From Brevinematales bacterium (lineage in GTDB: Bacteria; Spirochaetota; Brevinematia; Brevinematales; GWF1-51-8): DNA of 64,000 nt. The notes below the pieces were generated by a model. It made no database searches and was not told the origin of the DNA. It saw nothing but the letters and a program-made list of their open reading frames with translations. Both the position numbers and the translations under genes were made by a program. This document shows positions 27,704 through 36,512 of this stretch, in pieces. The DNA is taken from positions 1 to 64,000 of the forward strand of contig JAGVBZ010000037.1 of the NCBI GenBank assembly GCA_020059465.1, in the 5' to 3' direction. Numbering within the stretch: position 1 is the first letter of the stretch; every line of letters begins with the position of its first letter.

Positions 27704-28330
27704 TCAGTCGTCGATCATCGGGACAAAGCGTACGCCGCAGAGGACCCGTTCGGTAATTATGCCGGATTTGTCTTTTCGGATCAGCAGGAGTTCCTGATAT
27801 CCCGACATTCCTACGGGTATGACCATTCTTCCGCCGGGAGCTAACTGGGCAGTGAGGGCTTGGGGTATGAATTTTGGGGCGCATGTTACTAAAATTCCGT
27901 CATACGGGGCGTGTACCTGCCACCCCGTAAAACCGTTACCGGTTAAGTAATGAATATTATCATAACCGAGGGAATTTAGAAGGCGCAAAGCATTTTCCGA
28001 CAATTCCGGGATACGCTCGACCGTATAAACTTCCCCCGCAATCTCCGCAAGTACCGCGGTTTGATAGCCGCAGCCGGTTCCTATCTCGAGAACCTTTTTA
28101 GAACGGTCGAGTTTCAGTACTTCGGTCATGTATGCGACAATATACGGCTGAGAAATAGTCTGTCCTTCGCCGATGGGTAAGGGGAAGTCCCCATACGCTT
28201 CGGATAGTTTGTCGCCCGGGATAAAGAGATGCCGTTCCACTTTAATCATCGCACTTAATACAGCAGGGTCTTTCACGTCACGGCCTTCGATCTGTTCTAC
28301 AACCATACGGCGCCTTTCTTCCTCTCTCAC
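27704..28330 (-). CDS. pcm: protein-L-isoaspartate O-methyltransferase
   Basis: The 208-residue enzyme uses S-adenosylmethionine to methylate isoaspartyl residues and so starts repair of aged proteins. Family features are MVVEQIEGRDVKDPAVLSAM, the substrate loop PLPIGEGQTISQPYIVAYMT and the SAM motif VLEIGTGCGYQTAVLAEI. The ending RFVPMIDD is also typical. The start chosen is GTG at 28330, preceded by AGGAGG; an ATG eight codons in is the alternative. It stands alone, converging with the third lipoprotein and diverging from the M1-like gene. Confidence 0.95.
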   Translation of the reverse strand: MREEERRRMVVEQIEGRDVKDPAVLSAMIKVERHLFIPGDKLSEAYGDFPLPIGEGQTISQPYIVAYMTEVLKLDRSKKVLEIGTGCGYQTAVLAEIAGEVYTVERIPELSENALRLLNSLGYDNIHYLTGNGFTGWQVHAPYDGILVTCAPKFIPQALTAQLAPGGRMVIPVGMSGYQELLLIRKDKSGIITERVLCGVRFVPMIDD

Positions 28331-28464
28331 CAGTCCTCCTCTTCCCGGATAGAATTATACAATAAAGAAATAATTCGTCAATCCTAAAAGATATTCGTTC
28401 CGATATTTGAGTATTTAAAAAAATCAACCTAAAATATAATATATTTTCTTGGGAGAGGAATGAA

Positions 28465-30066
28465 ATGAAAAAGATAATCATATTATTGGGATTTTTGTTG
28501 TTTCCGGCGCTGTTTTTCGGATATCAGGCGAAGATCGATGTGGCGGTGCAGAATAAGGAATTGATCGTAACAATCACCTATGATATTGAAAATAACGATA
28601 TAAAGATTATCGTTCCGACACGCGCGAGATTGATCAGTCTTTCATCGCCGCCGTTTGCAAACATTCAATTCTATAAAAACGACAATGTTTATCAGATCAG
28701 CGATGTGAAAAAAAAGTACAACGGAAAGATTACTTTAAAATATGGGCTGGTTGTTTCCGCGCAGGACTTCATTCTTCAGGATTGGCTGCCCATACTGAAC
28801 GAATCGGGCGATCTGATAGCCACCCTGGTTTCGCCCGCGGGATACAAATATCTTGTGATTCCCTATCAGAAACAGACCTCCGGCGGATTTGCATTCGATT
28901 CGATGGATAACCCTATCCTCGTTTGCGGGAAATTTACCTATCAGCAGAAATCCTCCGCCGGGATAAATTACGAACTGTACTCGACATCCGCGATACCGAT
29001 CCCGATCGAACGGATCTCCGATTATTACAACTCGTATCAGATTCTTCTCGGCGGTTTGCCGCAGAAGAACCTAATTCTTGTCCAGTCGGCATCCCTGAAT
29101 AATCTGGTAAGCCTGGCAAAAGATAATATCTTTGTTGTCCTCAATAACGCAATGACCGATGAAATACGCCGCGCCTTGGCGGGGATTTGGTTCAAGGGCG
29201 TGCTGAAATGGAACGACGATTATTGCTTCGCGTTTACCGATCTTTATCAGCGTCTTATCGACGATTCCGGTAAAGTACAGGCCGACCATTCGATGATAAT
29301 TCCGGTACCCGACCATAAATTCTATGAGAAAGCCGTCAAGAACGGTTTCGACAGCTCGAAGGAAATGGCCTGCAACGTCGATTTTATGATGAAAAACTTT
29401 GCTCTCCTTCATTTGGCATATTACACCATCGGCCTCGATAATTTTACAAAGGGTGTTAATGCTGTGATCGCGAAAAAGGGCGATATAAAGAGCCTGATGT
29501 CTTACTTTACCAATATGAAAAGTACCAATGCCGCTGCGGTCAGTTATGTGTTCAATCAGCTGATGCCTTTCGCTAATCTTACGCCGGATTACTCGGTCAA
29601 CCAGACAACGGTACTGCGGAATAACGACCTTCTGCCGAATATCAATGTGAAAATATCGAATTCATTGTATCTGGTAGAGTGGGGAGGACTGCGGAACGTT
29701 CAGTTAGCCGGAATCGATGGAAATATCCAGATCGACCCATTGAGAGCTATCCCGCAATTGAATTTCTATAACGACTACGCTTATCAGAACGCCGTTGTGA
29801 ACGCCGAAATCGCGCGTGTATATCAGCAGATCACACAGCATAAGCATTTCGCAAAGGAGACATTCCGCGAACTCCTTGCGCTCGAGCGATTCACCGCACC
29901 CGCCGGTAACGTATGGGGTATCCCGGCAGGGACTCCGGTTTATGTCGCGGTTGTAAAATTTTTCGCGCCTTATAAAGGATGGTTGAAGGTCGGATTAAAG
30001 GAGCTTTTTATAGCCGCATACACTGAAAATGCGGTAGTTCTCTACGACAGAGTTCGCATTTATTAA
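28465..30066 (+). CDS. exported M1-peptidase-like protein lacking zinc ligands
   Basis: The 533-residue protein has a signal peptide (residues 1-20, ending FFGYQA). I see the outline of an M1 aminopeptidase-like fold: an N-terminal beta region, then ISDYYNSYQILLGGLPQKNL, which resembles the segment before the catalytic helix. Where M1 enzymes read HExxHxWF, this protein reads RALAGIWF (236-243). The later WNDxWLNEGFA region reads WNDDYCFAFTDLY (249-261). All three zinc ligands are thus replaced. If the relationship is right this is a non-catalytic homologue in the periplasm or at the surface. It is followed after 14 bases by a GH13 lipoprotein, so they are probably one operon. Without the M1 match it remains of unknown function. 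Confidence 0.6.
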   Translation: MKKIIILLGFLLFPALFFGYQAKIDVAVQNKELIVTITYDIENNDIKIIVPTRARLISLSSPPFANIQFYKNDNVYQISDVKKKYNGKITLKYGLVVSAQDFILQDWLPILNESGDLIATLVSPAGYKYLVIPYQKQTSGGFAFDSMDNPILVCGKFTYQQKSSAGINYELYSTSAIPIPIERISDYYNSYQILLGGLPQKNLILVQSASLNNLVSLAKDNIFVVLNNAMTDEIRRALAGIWFKGVLKWNDDYCFAFTDLYQRLIDDSGKVQADHSMIIPVPDHKFYEKAVKNGFDSSKEMACNVDFMMKNFALLHLAYYTIGLDNFTKGVNAVIAKKGDIKSLMSYFTNMKSTNAAAVSYVFNQLMPFANLTPDYSVNQTTVLRNNDLLPNINVKISNSLYLVEWGGLRNVQLAGIDGNIQIDPLRAIPQLNFYNDYAYQNAVVNAEIARVYQQITQHKHFAKETFRELLALERFTAPAGNVWGIPAGTPVYVAVVKFFAPYKGWLKVGLKELFIAAYTENAVVLYDRVRIY

Positions 30067-30080
30067 TCAAGGAGGCATAC

Positions 30081-31997
30081 ATGAAGAAACGGCTTGGTTG
30101 GTTATTTTTATCCGCAATACTGGTATTATTTACCGCATGCGGAGAAGGCGCGGTGCAGGAGGACGAAACGCCCGCACCCCCGAAGTCACTGCCAAAGGAC
30201 CCGAATGTCGTACAAACCGGTATCGGCAATAACAAGCTCGTCGTCTATCAGATGATGACCCGTCTTTTCGGGAACAAGGTTACCAATAACGTAAAATTCG
30301 GTACCATCGAACAGAACGGAGTAGGTAAATTTAACGATATCACCGATAAGGCTTTGCAGGAACTGAAGAAACTCGGGATCACCCACGTCTGGTACACCGG
30401 TGTTCTCGAACATGCACAGATGGAAGATTATACGAAGTACGGGATACCGATGGATGACGCGGATGTCGTAAAAGGCCGCGCGGGTTCTCCGTACGCTATC
30501 AAGGATTACTACGACGTCGATCCCGCTATGGCGGTCAATATCAAGAACCGTCTCGCGGAATTCAAGGCCCTGATCGACCGAACCCATAAGAACGGCCTGA
30601 AAGTAATCATCGACTTTGTTCCCAATCATGTCGCGCGTTTCTATCAGTCAGATGCGAAACCCAAGGGTGTGGAAGACCTCGGCGCGAAGGACGATAAGAC
30701 CAAAGCGTTCGATCCGAATAATAACTATTACTATTTAGTCGGTAAAACATTCAGCCCGCCGAAGAACGATCCTCTCGGAAAGGATCTGACATTCCCGACC
30801 GAAGACGGTAAGTTCGACGAGAACCCCGCCAAAGCGACCGGAAACGACCAGTTTACTCCCACCCCGGACGCCGGGTCATGGTACGAGACTGTCAAACTGA
30901 ATTACGGTGTGGATATCCAGAATAACCGTAAGACGTACTTCGATGTCAACGGGAAGAAGCCCAATACATGGTACAAGATGGTCGATATCCTGATCTATTG
31001 GGCGAAGATGGGTGTGGACGGATTCCGCTGCGATATGGCAGAGATGGTGCCCGTCGAGTTCTGGGGATGGGCGATCCCGCAGGTGAAGAAAGTCAGCCCC
31101 AATATTGTGTTTATCGCCGAAATCTACAACCGCAACGCTTACAAGAACTATATCGATACCGGAAAATTCGATTATCTCTATGATAAAGTCGGTCTGTACG
31201 ATTCTGTTAAGAAACTGATCTACGATAAAAATAAAGACGGAAACGCAGGCGATGTATATTATTCGTGGAATAATGTCAAGCCTTTCCAGCAGAACATGCT
31301 GACCTTCCTCGAGAACCATGACGAACTCCGTCTGGCGTCGAAGGGATTCAGTAAGGACCCGTGGAATGCTATTCCCGGAATGGTCATGTCGGCGACCTTA
31401 TACGCCGGACCGACAATGATCTACTTCGGACAGGAAGTAGGCGAGCCGGGCGACGGTACAGAGGGGTTCTCAGGTAAGGACGGGAAGACCACGATCTTCG
31501 ATTACTGGGGAGTCACCGAGCACCAGAAGTGGATGAACGGCGGGAAGTTCGACGGCGGTCTTCTGAGCGAAAATCAGAAGAAACTCCGCGATACCTATAT
31601 GAAAATACTCAATCTCGCGAAGGATAACGAGGCGATCAACTCCGGAAATGTTTACGATCTTTACTATGCTAATTATAAGAACCAGAGTAAGGGTTTCGAT
31701 AACAAGAAGAGTTACGCCTATCTGCGTTATTCCAAGAACCAGTGCCTCCTGTTTGTCTATAATTTCAACCGCGATGAGGCAATGGATACGGTGATCAAGA
31801 TTCCCGATGCGGCATGGAAGAATATGGGATTGGCGCCCTCCGCGAAGTATCAGTTCAAGGATATTTTCCAGTCCGACATGACGGTAAAAGCTCTCGCGTC
31901 CGATACGACCAACAGGTACGATCAGAACGCCGGTCTGCCGTTAAAGCTAGCCCCGTATAGTGTTTATATTTTCCAGATCACGCCCGTACAAGAATAA
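30081..31997 (+). CDS. GH13 alpha-amylase-family lipoprotein
   Basis: The 638-residue lipoprotein has the lipobox FTAC with Cys20, and a linker rich in Pro and acidic residues leads to a GH13 catalytic barrel. Conserved regions are DFVPNH (I, about 177), GFRCDMAEM (II, nucleophile Asp318), FIAEIYN (III, acid Glu347) and FLENHDE (IV, Asp414). The C-terminal 100 residues resemble the usual beta-sandwich. It should hydrolyse or transfer alpha-1,4-glucan outside the cytoplasm. A ribosome site (AAGGAGG) precedes the ATG and a strong terminator follows. Together with the GH57 enzyme at the left edge it points to alpha-glucan use. Confidence 0.94.
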   Translation: MKKRLGWLFLSAILVLFTACGEGAVQEDETPAPPKSLPKDPNVVQTGIGNNKLVVYQMMTRLFGNKVTNNVKFGTIEQNGVGKFNDITDKALQELKKLGITHVWYTGVLEHAQMEDYTKYGIPMDDADVVKGRAGSPYAIKDYYDVDPAMAVNIKNRLAEFKALIDRTHKNGLKVIIDFVPNHVARFYQSDAKPKGVEDLGAKDDKTKAFDPNNNYYYLVGKTFSPPKNDPLGKDLTFPTEDGKFDENPAKATGNDQFTPTPDAGSWYETVKLNYGVDIQNNRKTYFDVNGKKPNTWYKMVDILIYWAKMGVDGFRCDMAEMVPVEFWGWAIPQVKKVSPNIVFIAEIYNRNAYKNYIDTGKFDYLYDKVGLYDSVKKLIYDKNKDGNAGDVYYSWNNVKPFQQNMLTFLENHDELRLASKGFSKDPWNAIPGMVMSATLYAGPTMIYFGQEVGEPGDGTEGFSGKDGKTTIFDYWGVTEHQKWMNGGKFDGGLLSENQKKLRDTYMKILNLAKDNEAINSGNVYDLYYANYKNQSKGFDNKKSYAYLRYSKNQCLLFVYNFNRDEAMDTVIKIPDAAWKNMGLAPSAKYQFKDIFQSDMTVKALASDTTNRYDQNAGLPLKLAPYSVYIFQITPVQE

Positions 31998-32015
31998 GAC
32001 AGTTTAGACGATAAG

Positions 32016-32050
32016 AAAATACCCCGCCTTAAAGGCGGGGTATTTTTATT
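32016..32050 (+). terminator. rho-independent terminator after the GH13 gene
   Basis: The stem AAAATACCCCGCC / GGCGGGGTATTTT with a short loop and T-rich tail lies 19 bases after the stop. The A-rich flank would let it also stop transcription from gpmI on the other strand. Confidence 0.92.
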
Positions 32051-32063
32051 TGATAACGTTATT

Positions 32064-32290
32064 CTACTTAAATTCTATAAGCGGCGATTCGTATCCATCG
32101 GGGGCCTGTCCTCGAAGGATTGCTACTTGAATTCGACGAGCGGCGGTTCATACCATGAGGGGGCTTGTCCTCGAAGGAATGCTACTTGAATTCGACGAGC
32201 GAGGGTTCGTATCCTTCGGGGGCTTCTCCTCGAAGGAATGCTACTTAAATTCGACGAGCGACGGTTCATATCCTTCGGGGGCCTCGAAGC
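32064..32290 (-). repeat. four tandem copies (59-bp period) of the 3' end of gpmI
   Basis: CTACTT, the complement of the last Lys codon plus TAG stop, recurs at 32064, 32123, 32182 and 32241, exactly 59 bases apart. The copy at 32241 is the real gpmI end. On the minus strand each copy encodes a version of the last residues followed by TAG: APEGYEPSLVEFK in the gene and the nearest copy, APSWYEPPLVEFK in the next, APDGYESPLIEFK in the farthest. Differences are largely silent or conservative. The copies lie between the gpmI stop and the terminator. None has a start codon with a ribosome site. Confidence 0.93.
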
Positions 32291-33869
32291 CGAGCAAGTT
32301 GCATATGGTGGACGCGACATTGGCAAGTCCCGGCTTGTCGATACCGGCCATTTTATATTCGCCCTGATATCCGGAATCCACTATCACGAACGGTACGGGA
32401 TTAAGGGTATGGGCGGTCTGGACTTCTCTCTTGCCGTTCTTCTCGGTGAACATGATATCGGCGTTGCCGTGATCGGCGGTGACGATTGTTATCCCCCCGA
32501 GGGAAGTGACCACTTCGATCAGTTCGCCGACGCAGGTATCGACCGTCTCGACAGCGGTGATCGCGGCCGGCATAATACCGGTATGCCCGACCATATCCCC
32601 GTTTGCGAGATTGATACGCCCGAATTTATAATTACCGGATTTGAGAAGTTCCTTCGCCTTTTCGGTTATCTCACGCGCCTTCATTTTCGGCGCCTGATCG
32701 AACTGGATTTTATCCGACGGGATTTCGAGGTATTTCTCGAGCTTCTCGTCGATATATCCCGAACGGTTGCCGTTCCAGAAATAGGTGACATGCCCGTACT
32801 TCTGGGTCTCGGACATTGCGAAACAGGTCACTTTATTGGTGCAGAGGTATTCTCCGACAGTACGGTCGATAGTCGGGGGATCGACAAGAAAGTTCGTGGG
32901 GAGCTTGAGATCGCCGTCATACTGCATCATCCCGGCATAGAACACCTTCGGGAAACGAACGCGGTCGAAATGCCCGAACCCCTGCTCCTGTTCGAATGCC
33001 ATCGTTATTTCGATAGCCCGGTCGCCCCGGAAGTTGAAGAATACGACACAGTCGCCGTCTTCGATAGTTCCGACTGGCGTACCGTTTTCCGCGATGACAA
33101 AGGAGTCCATATACTGGTCGGTCATCTTCGGGTCTTCGGTATAGTAGGTTTCCACCGCTTCGAGCGCCGATTTGAATTGACGCCCCTGTCCTAGTACGTG
33201 CGCTTCCCATCCTTTCTTGACGACATCCCAGTTCGCGAAATACCTGTCCATTGTAGTGACCATACGGCCTCCGCCGGAGGCGATTTTATAATCGCGGCCT
33301 TTCGCGCGGAATTTATCGAGGTGGGATTCCAGCATGCCGATATAGGTCGGGGCCGACTTTTCCGGAACATCGCGCCCGTCGAGAAGGACATGCACGCGGA
33401 GTTTCTGAATACCCTCGGTATCTGCCTGACGGATCATCGCGGTCAGGTGATTGATATGCGAATGAACGTTACCGTCGGAAAGAAGCCCGATAAAATGGAA
33501 TGCGGAATTCTTCGACTTGCACTGCGCGGCAATCTTCTTCCATACGTCGCTTTTAAAAATACTGCCGTCCTGTATAGCCTGATTGACCCGTTTCGCGCCC
33601 TGCGCGAAAACACGTCCCGCGCCGAGAGCGTTATGCCCGACTTCGCTGTTGCCCATATCGTCGTCGGAGGGAAGCCCTACGGCGGTGCCGTGCGCGCGGA
33701 GTTCGGCGTACATTTCGCTTTTAAACAGATTATCTAGAACAGGGGTTTTCGCCATATAGACGGCGTTCCCTTCGTTTTCTTTTCCGATTCCCACCCCGTC
33801 CATCACAATTACCAGCAACGGGCCGGGACGCCCCTTAAATTGGGAAAGAGGCTTTAGACTGAAACTCAT
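32241..33869 (-). CDS. gpmI: 2,3-bisphosphoglycerate-independent phosphoglycerate mutase
   Basis: GpmI interconverts 3- and 2-phosphoglycerate in glycolysis and gluconeogenesis, using two manganese ions. The 542-residue protein has the metal-site start VIVMDGVGIG (Asp24) and the catalytic Ser75 in DMGNSEVGHNALGAG. Further signatures are VHVLLDGRDVPEKSAPTY, FFNFRGDRAIEITMAFE and VTADHGNADIM, with HTLNPVPFV near the end. It is slightly longer than the common 510-residue form. AAGGAGG precedes the ATG. It lies 26 bases downstream of glnB in the same direction. Its 3' end has been duplicated three more times downstream. Confidence 0.96.
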   Translation of the reverse strand: MSFSLKPLSQFKGRPGPLLVIVMDGVGIGKENEGNAVYMAKTPVLDNLFKSEMYAELRAHGTAVGLPSDDDMGNSEVGHNALGAGRVFAQGAKRVNQAIQDGSIFKSDVWKKIAAQCKSKNSAFHFIGLLSDGNVHSHINHLTAMIRQADTEGIQKLRVHVLLDGRDVPEKSAPTYIGMLESHLDKFRAKGRDYKIASGGGRMVTTMDRYFANWDVVKKGWEAHVLGQGRQFKSALEAVETYYTEDPKMTDQYMDSFVIAENGTPVGTIEDGDCVVFFNFRGDRAIEITMAFEQEQGFGHFDRVRFPKVFYAGMMQYDGDLKLPTNFLVDPPTIDRTVGEYLCTNKVTCFAMSETQKYGHVTYFWNGNRSGYIDEKLEKYLEIPSDKIQFDQAPKMKAREITEKAKELLKSGNYKFGRINLANGDMVGHTGIMPAAITAVETVDTCVGELIEVVTSLGGITIVTADHGNADIMFTEKNGKREVQTAHTLNPVPFVIVDSGYQGEYKMAGIDKPGLANVASTICNLLGFEAPEGYEPSLVEFK

Positions 33870-33895
33870 GGTTCCTCCTTGGCTATATAAAAAAA

Positions 33896-34234
33896 TTAAA
33901 TCGCTTCGCTGCCGGTCTCACCGGTACGGATACGAATCACTTCATCCATCGGGAAAATAAACAGTTTCCCGTCCCCGATCTTGCCGGTACGCGCATGTTT
34001 CATTATAGTATCGATTGTCATATCGAGAAAATCATCGTTTACCGCGATCTCGATTTTTACCTTACGGGTAAAATGAATCTCATATTCCTTACCCATAAAG
34101 TTTTCCGTATGCCCCATCTGGCGCCCGTAGCCCATGACGTCGGAGATAGTCATACGGGTAATCTCCGCTTCCTGAAGCGCGTCGCGTACCGCTTCCAGAC
34201 GGGACGGCTGAATTATCGCGATGATATATTTCAT
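33896..34234 (-). CDS. glnB: PII nitrogen regulatory protein
   Basis: At 112 residues the protein has the length and pattern of GlnB/GlnK: MKYIIAIIQPSRLEAVRDAL, the T-loop region GYGRQMGHTENFMGKEYEIHF, and the signatures KVKIEIAV, TGKIGDGKLFIF and VIRIRTGE. Tyr51, the uridylylation site in proteobacteria, is kept, while Tyr46 is Phe. PII proteins sense ATP/ADP and 2-oxoglutarate and bind target proteins. I chose the ATG at 34234 with GGAG upstream; an ATG nine codons earlier is out of line with the family start. No ammonium transporter is adjacent, and the gene leads directly into gpmI. Confidence 0.95.
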   Translation of the reverse strand: MKYIIAIIQPSRLEAVRDALQEAEITRMTISDVMGYGRQMGHTENFMGKEYEIHFTRKVKIEIAVNDDFLDMTIDTIMKHARTGKIGDGKLFIFPMDEVIRIRTGETGSEAI

Positions 34235-34386
34235 AAACCGCTCCATAGAATAATTGAACAATCTATGGTAAAATACTTTCCCGATAAAAGCAAGTCCTTG
34301 GAGAATGCGAAAAAACGGGAGTTTTCATCTATGCGTCTGAATTATTTTACCGGCCATAAAAAATTGAAACCGAATCATCCGCCGAA

Positions 34387-34415
34387 TTGACTGTAATACA
34401 TTTTCCCATTATAAT
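34387..34415 (+). promoter_or_regulatory. sigma-70 promoter of typA
   Basis: TTGACT, a 17-base spacer and a perfect TATAAT end 43 bases before the typA start codon. Confidence 0.85.
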
Positions 34416-34458
34416 ACTTACTCACAAAAATTGATTAGATAAAGAGTAAGGAGAAATT

Positions 34459-36267
34459 TTGCAAAAAATAAGAAATGTCGCGATTATCGCGCATGTCGAT
34501 CACGGTAAAACAACCTTAGTGGATGAATTGCTTAAACAGAGCAAAGTATTCCGTGAGAATCAGGAAGTGCAGGAATGCTTTCTAGATTCGAACGATTTGG
34601 AACGGGAACGCGGCATAACGATCCTGTCGAAAAATATCAGCATACAATTCGGGGATATAAAGATTAATCTTATCGATACTCCGGGACACTCCGATTTCAG
34701 CGGCGAGGTAGAACGTGTGTTGAAGCTTGCCGACGGTGTACTGCTTCTAGTGGATGCGTTCGAGGGTCCGATGCCCCAAACCCGTTTCGTACTCGAGAAG
34801 GCGCTTCATCTTAATTTGAAACCCATTGTAGTAATCAATAAAATCGACCGTCCGGATAACCGTCCAAACGAAGTCCTCGACGAGATATACGATCTTTTTA
34901 TCGAGCTGGGTGCGGATGACGAGCAGATCGATTTCCCGGTGATCTATGCGAGCGGGCGGAACGGATGGGCGGTGCATGACCTGAAGGAGGAACGGAAGGA
35001 CTTGGTGCCGCTGCTTGAGACGATTATCGAACGGATTCCAGAGCCTCAATTGATCGAAGGGCCGGCGCAAATGCAGATTACATCACTGGATTATAATTCC
35101 TATGTTGGAAGAATCGGTATAGGGAGAGTTTTCCGCGGGATGATCGATAAAACCAGTCCGCTTTGTATTATCAAACGAAGCGGTGCGATTCATAATGTAT
35201 CGGTAAAACAGATATATCTATTCGAAGGGTTGGGACGCACCGAAGTATCCGAAGCGGCTACCGGCGATATCTGCGCTATAGTCGGAATAGAGGATATCGA
35301 TATCGGTGATACGCTTGCCGATGCGGTCAATCCCGAACCGCTACCCCTGCTGACTATCGACGAACCGACGATCAGTATGACTTTTTCGGTTAATACGTCG
35401 CCGTTTCATGGGCGCGAAGGAAAATATGTAACATCCCGCCATCTGCGGGAAAGGCTTTTTAAAGAACTCCAGCATAATGTGGCGCTTCAGGTACACGAAA
35501 CAGGCATCACGGATATGTTTATGGTATTCGGACGCGGCATACTGCATCTCTCGGTTTTAATTGAGAATATGCGGCGGGAAGGGTACGAGTTTTCCGTGGG
35601 CGCGCCGAAGGTGATCTACAAGGAGATCGACGGGAAGAAGACCGAACCGATCGACCTGATGACTGTGGAAACTCCCGCCGAATATGCCGGGAAGGTGATC
35701 GACCTTGTCGGGCAACGGAAAGGTGTGATGATCAAGATGGAGGAACGGGGAAGTATGACCCGGATGGAGTTTCATATTCCCGCGCGCGGCATGATGGGTC
35801 TCCGGAACAGTATCCTGAATGTGACGCAGGGCGAGGGCATCATGCATCACCGTTTCTATCAGTATGAATATTTCAAGGGTTCCATCAAACAGCGTCAGAC
35901 CGGCGCGCTTATTTCAATGGGTGAAGGGACTGTCACCGAATACGCGCTGAACGGACTGCAGGACCGCGGTAAGTTTTTCTGCGAGGCGGGCGATGTTGTC
36001 TACGCCGGACAGATTATCGGCGAATATAATAAGGATAACGACCTTGAGGTCAATGTCCAGAAAGGGAAGAAAATGACCAATATGCGCGCGGCGGGTTCGG
36101 ATAAGACGATCAAGATCGCGCCCGCGGTAAAGTTCAGCCTCGAAGAGGCGATGGAGTATATCCGTGACGATGAAATGGTGGAAGTCACGCCGAAGAACGT
36201 GCGGATGCGTAAGCTTAGCCTCGACTCGGGCGAACGCAAGCGCCTCAGTAAGATGGCAGACAATTAG
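34459..36267 (+). CDS. typA: translational GTPase TypA/BipA
   Basis: The 602-residue protein is an EF-G-like GTPase that binds ribosomes and aids assembly or translation under stress. G motifs are HVDHGKTTLVDEL (P-loop), RERGITILSK, DTPGHSDF and NKIDRPDNRP. Typical C-terminal TypA segments are RGMMGLRNSILNVTQGEGIM and GEYNKDNDLEVNVQKGKKM. The length is standard. The start codon is TTG at 34459 with TAAGGAGA upstream, and a strong promoter and terminator frame it as a single-gene unit. Confidence 0.97.
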   Translation: MQKIRNVAIIAHVDHGKTTLVDELLKQSKVFRENQEVQECFLDSNDLERERGITILSKNISIQFGDIKINLIDTPGHSDFSGEVERVLKLADGVLLLVDAFEGPMPQTRFVLEKALHLNLKPIVVINKIDRPDNRPNEVLDEIYDLFIELGADDEQIDFPVIYASGRNGWAVHDLKEERKDLVPLLETIIERIPEPQLIEGPAQMQITSLDYNSYVGRIGIGRVFRGMIDKTSPLCIIKRSGAIHNVSVKQIYLFEGLGRTEVSEAATGDICAIVGIEDIDIGDTLADAVNPEPLPLLTIDEPTISMTFSVNTSPFHGREGKYVTSRHLRERLFKELQHNVALQVHETGITDMFMVFGRGILHLSVLIENMRREGYEFSVGAPKVIYKEIDGKKTEPIDLMTVETPAEYAGKVIDLVGQRKGVMIKMEERGSMTRMEFHIPARGMMGLRNSILNVTQGEGIMHHRFYQYEYFKGSIKQRQTGALISMGEGTVTEYALNGLQDRGKFFCEAGDVVYAGQIIGEYNKDNDLEVNVQKGKKMTNMRAAGSDKTIKIAPAVKFSLEEAMEYIRDDEMVEVTPKNVRMRKLSLDSGERKRLSKMADN

Positions 36268-36275
36268 ATATATAC

Positions 36276-36306
36276 AAAAAGCCCTTCCAACGCGGAAGGG
36301 CTTTTC
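36276..36306 (+). terminator. rho-independent terminator of typA
   Basis: The stem AAAGCCCTTCC / GGAAGGGCTTT with an AACGC loop is followed by a T-rich end. It also lies just past the 3' end of the opposing tRNA-Asp gene and may serve it. Confidence 0.9.
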
Positions 36307-36309
36307 TTT

Positions 36310-36384
36310 CGGGGTTGACGGGACTTGAACCCGCGGCACCTGGCGTGACAGGCCAGTACTCTAACCAAACTGAGCTACAACCCC
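36310..36384 (-). tRNA. tRNA-Asp (anticodon GTC)
   Basis: The minus strand folds as a class I tRNA of 75 bases. The acceptor arms are GGGGTTG / CAACCCC with discriminator G, and the D-arm is GCTCAGTTTGGTTAGAGT. The anticodon stem CTGGC / GCCAG holds CTGTCAC (anticodon GTC), and the T-arm contains GGGTTCAAGTCCC. The 3' CCA is not encoded. Confidence 0.97.
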
Positions 36385-36403
36385 ATCGATTATCGAGAAT
36401 AGT

Positions 36404-36432
36404 ATTATAAAAATAATTTGGATTTCCGTCAA
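36404..36432 (-). promoter_or_regulatory. sigma-70 promoter of tRNA-Asp
   Basis: TTGACG, a 17-base spacer and TATAAT on the minus strand, identical in hexamers and spacing to the tRNA-Leu promoter. Confidence 0.87.
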
Positions 36433-36512
36433 GAAATCGATGGAATTTAATTCGCGAAAACAGGTAGATTACGATTACTTGACTGACATCAGTCCCCGCG
36501 TTACATTATTCT

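Noticed and set aside
32064..32290. CRISPR-like array or integron attC sites (59-base element) for the 59-bp repeats
   Set aside because: There are no distinct spacers, no cas genes or integrase, and the repeat is the coding end of gpmI. The 59-base length matches the old attC name only by coincidence; inverse core sites are not seen in all copies.
32238..33194. 318-codon plus-strand open frame
   Set aside because: It is the antisense of gpmI, whose catalytic motifs are intact on the minus strand.
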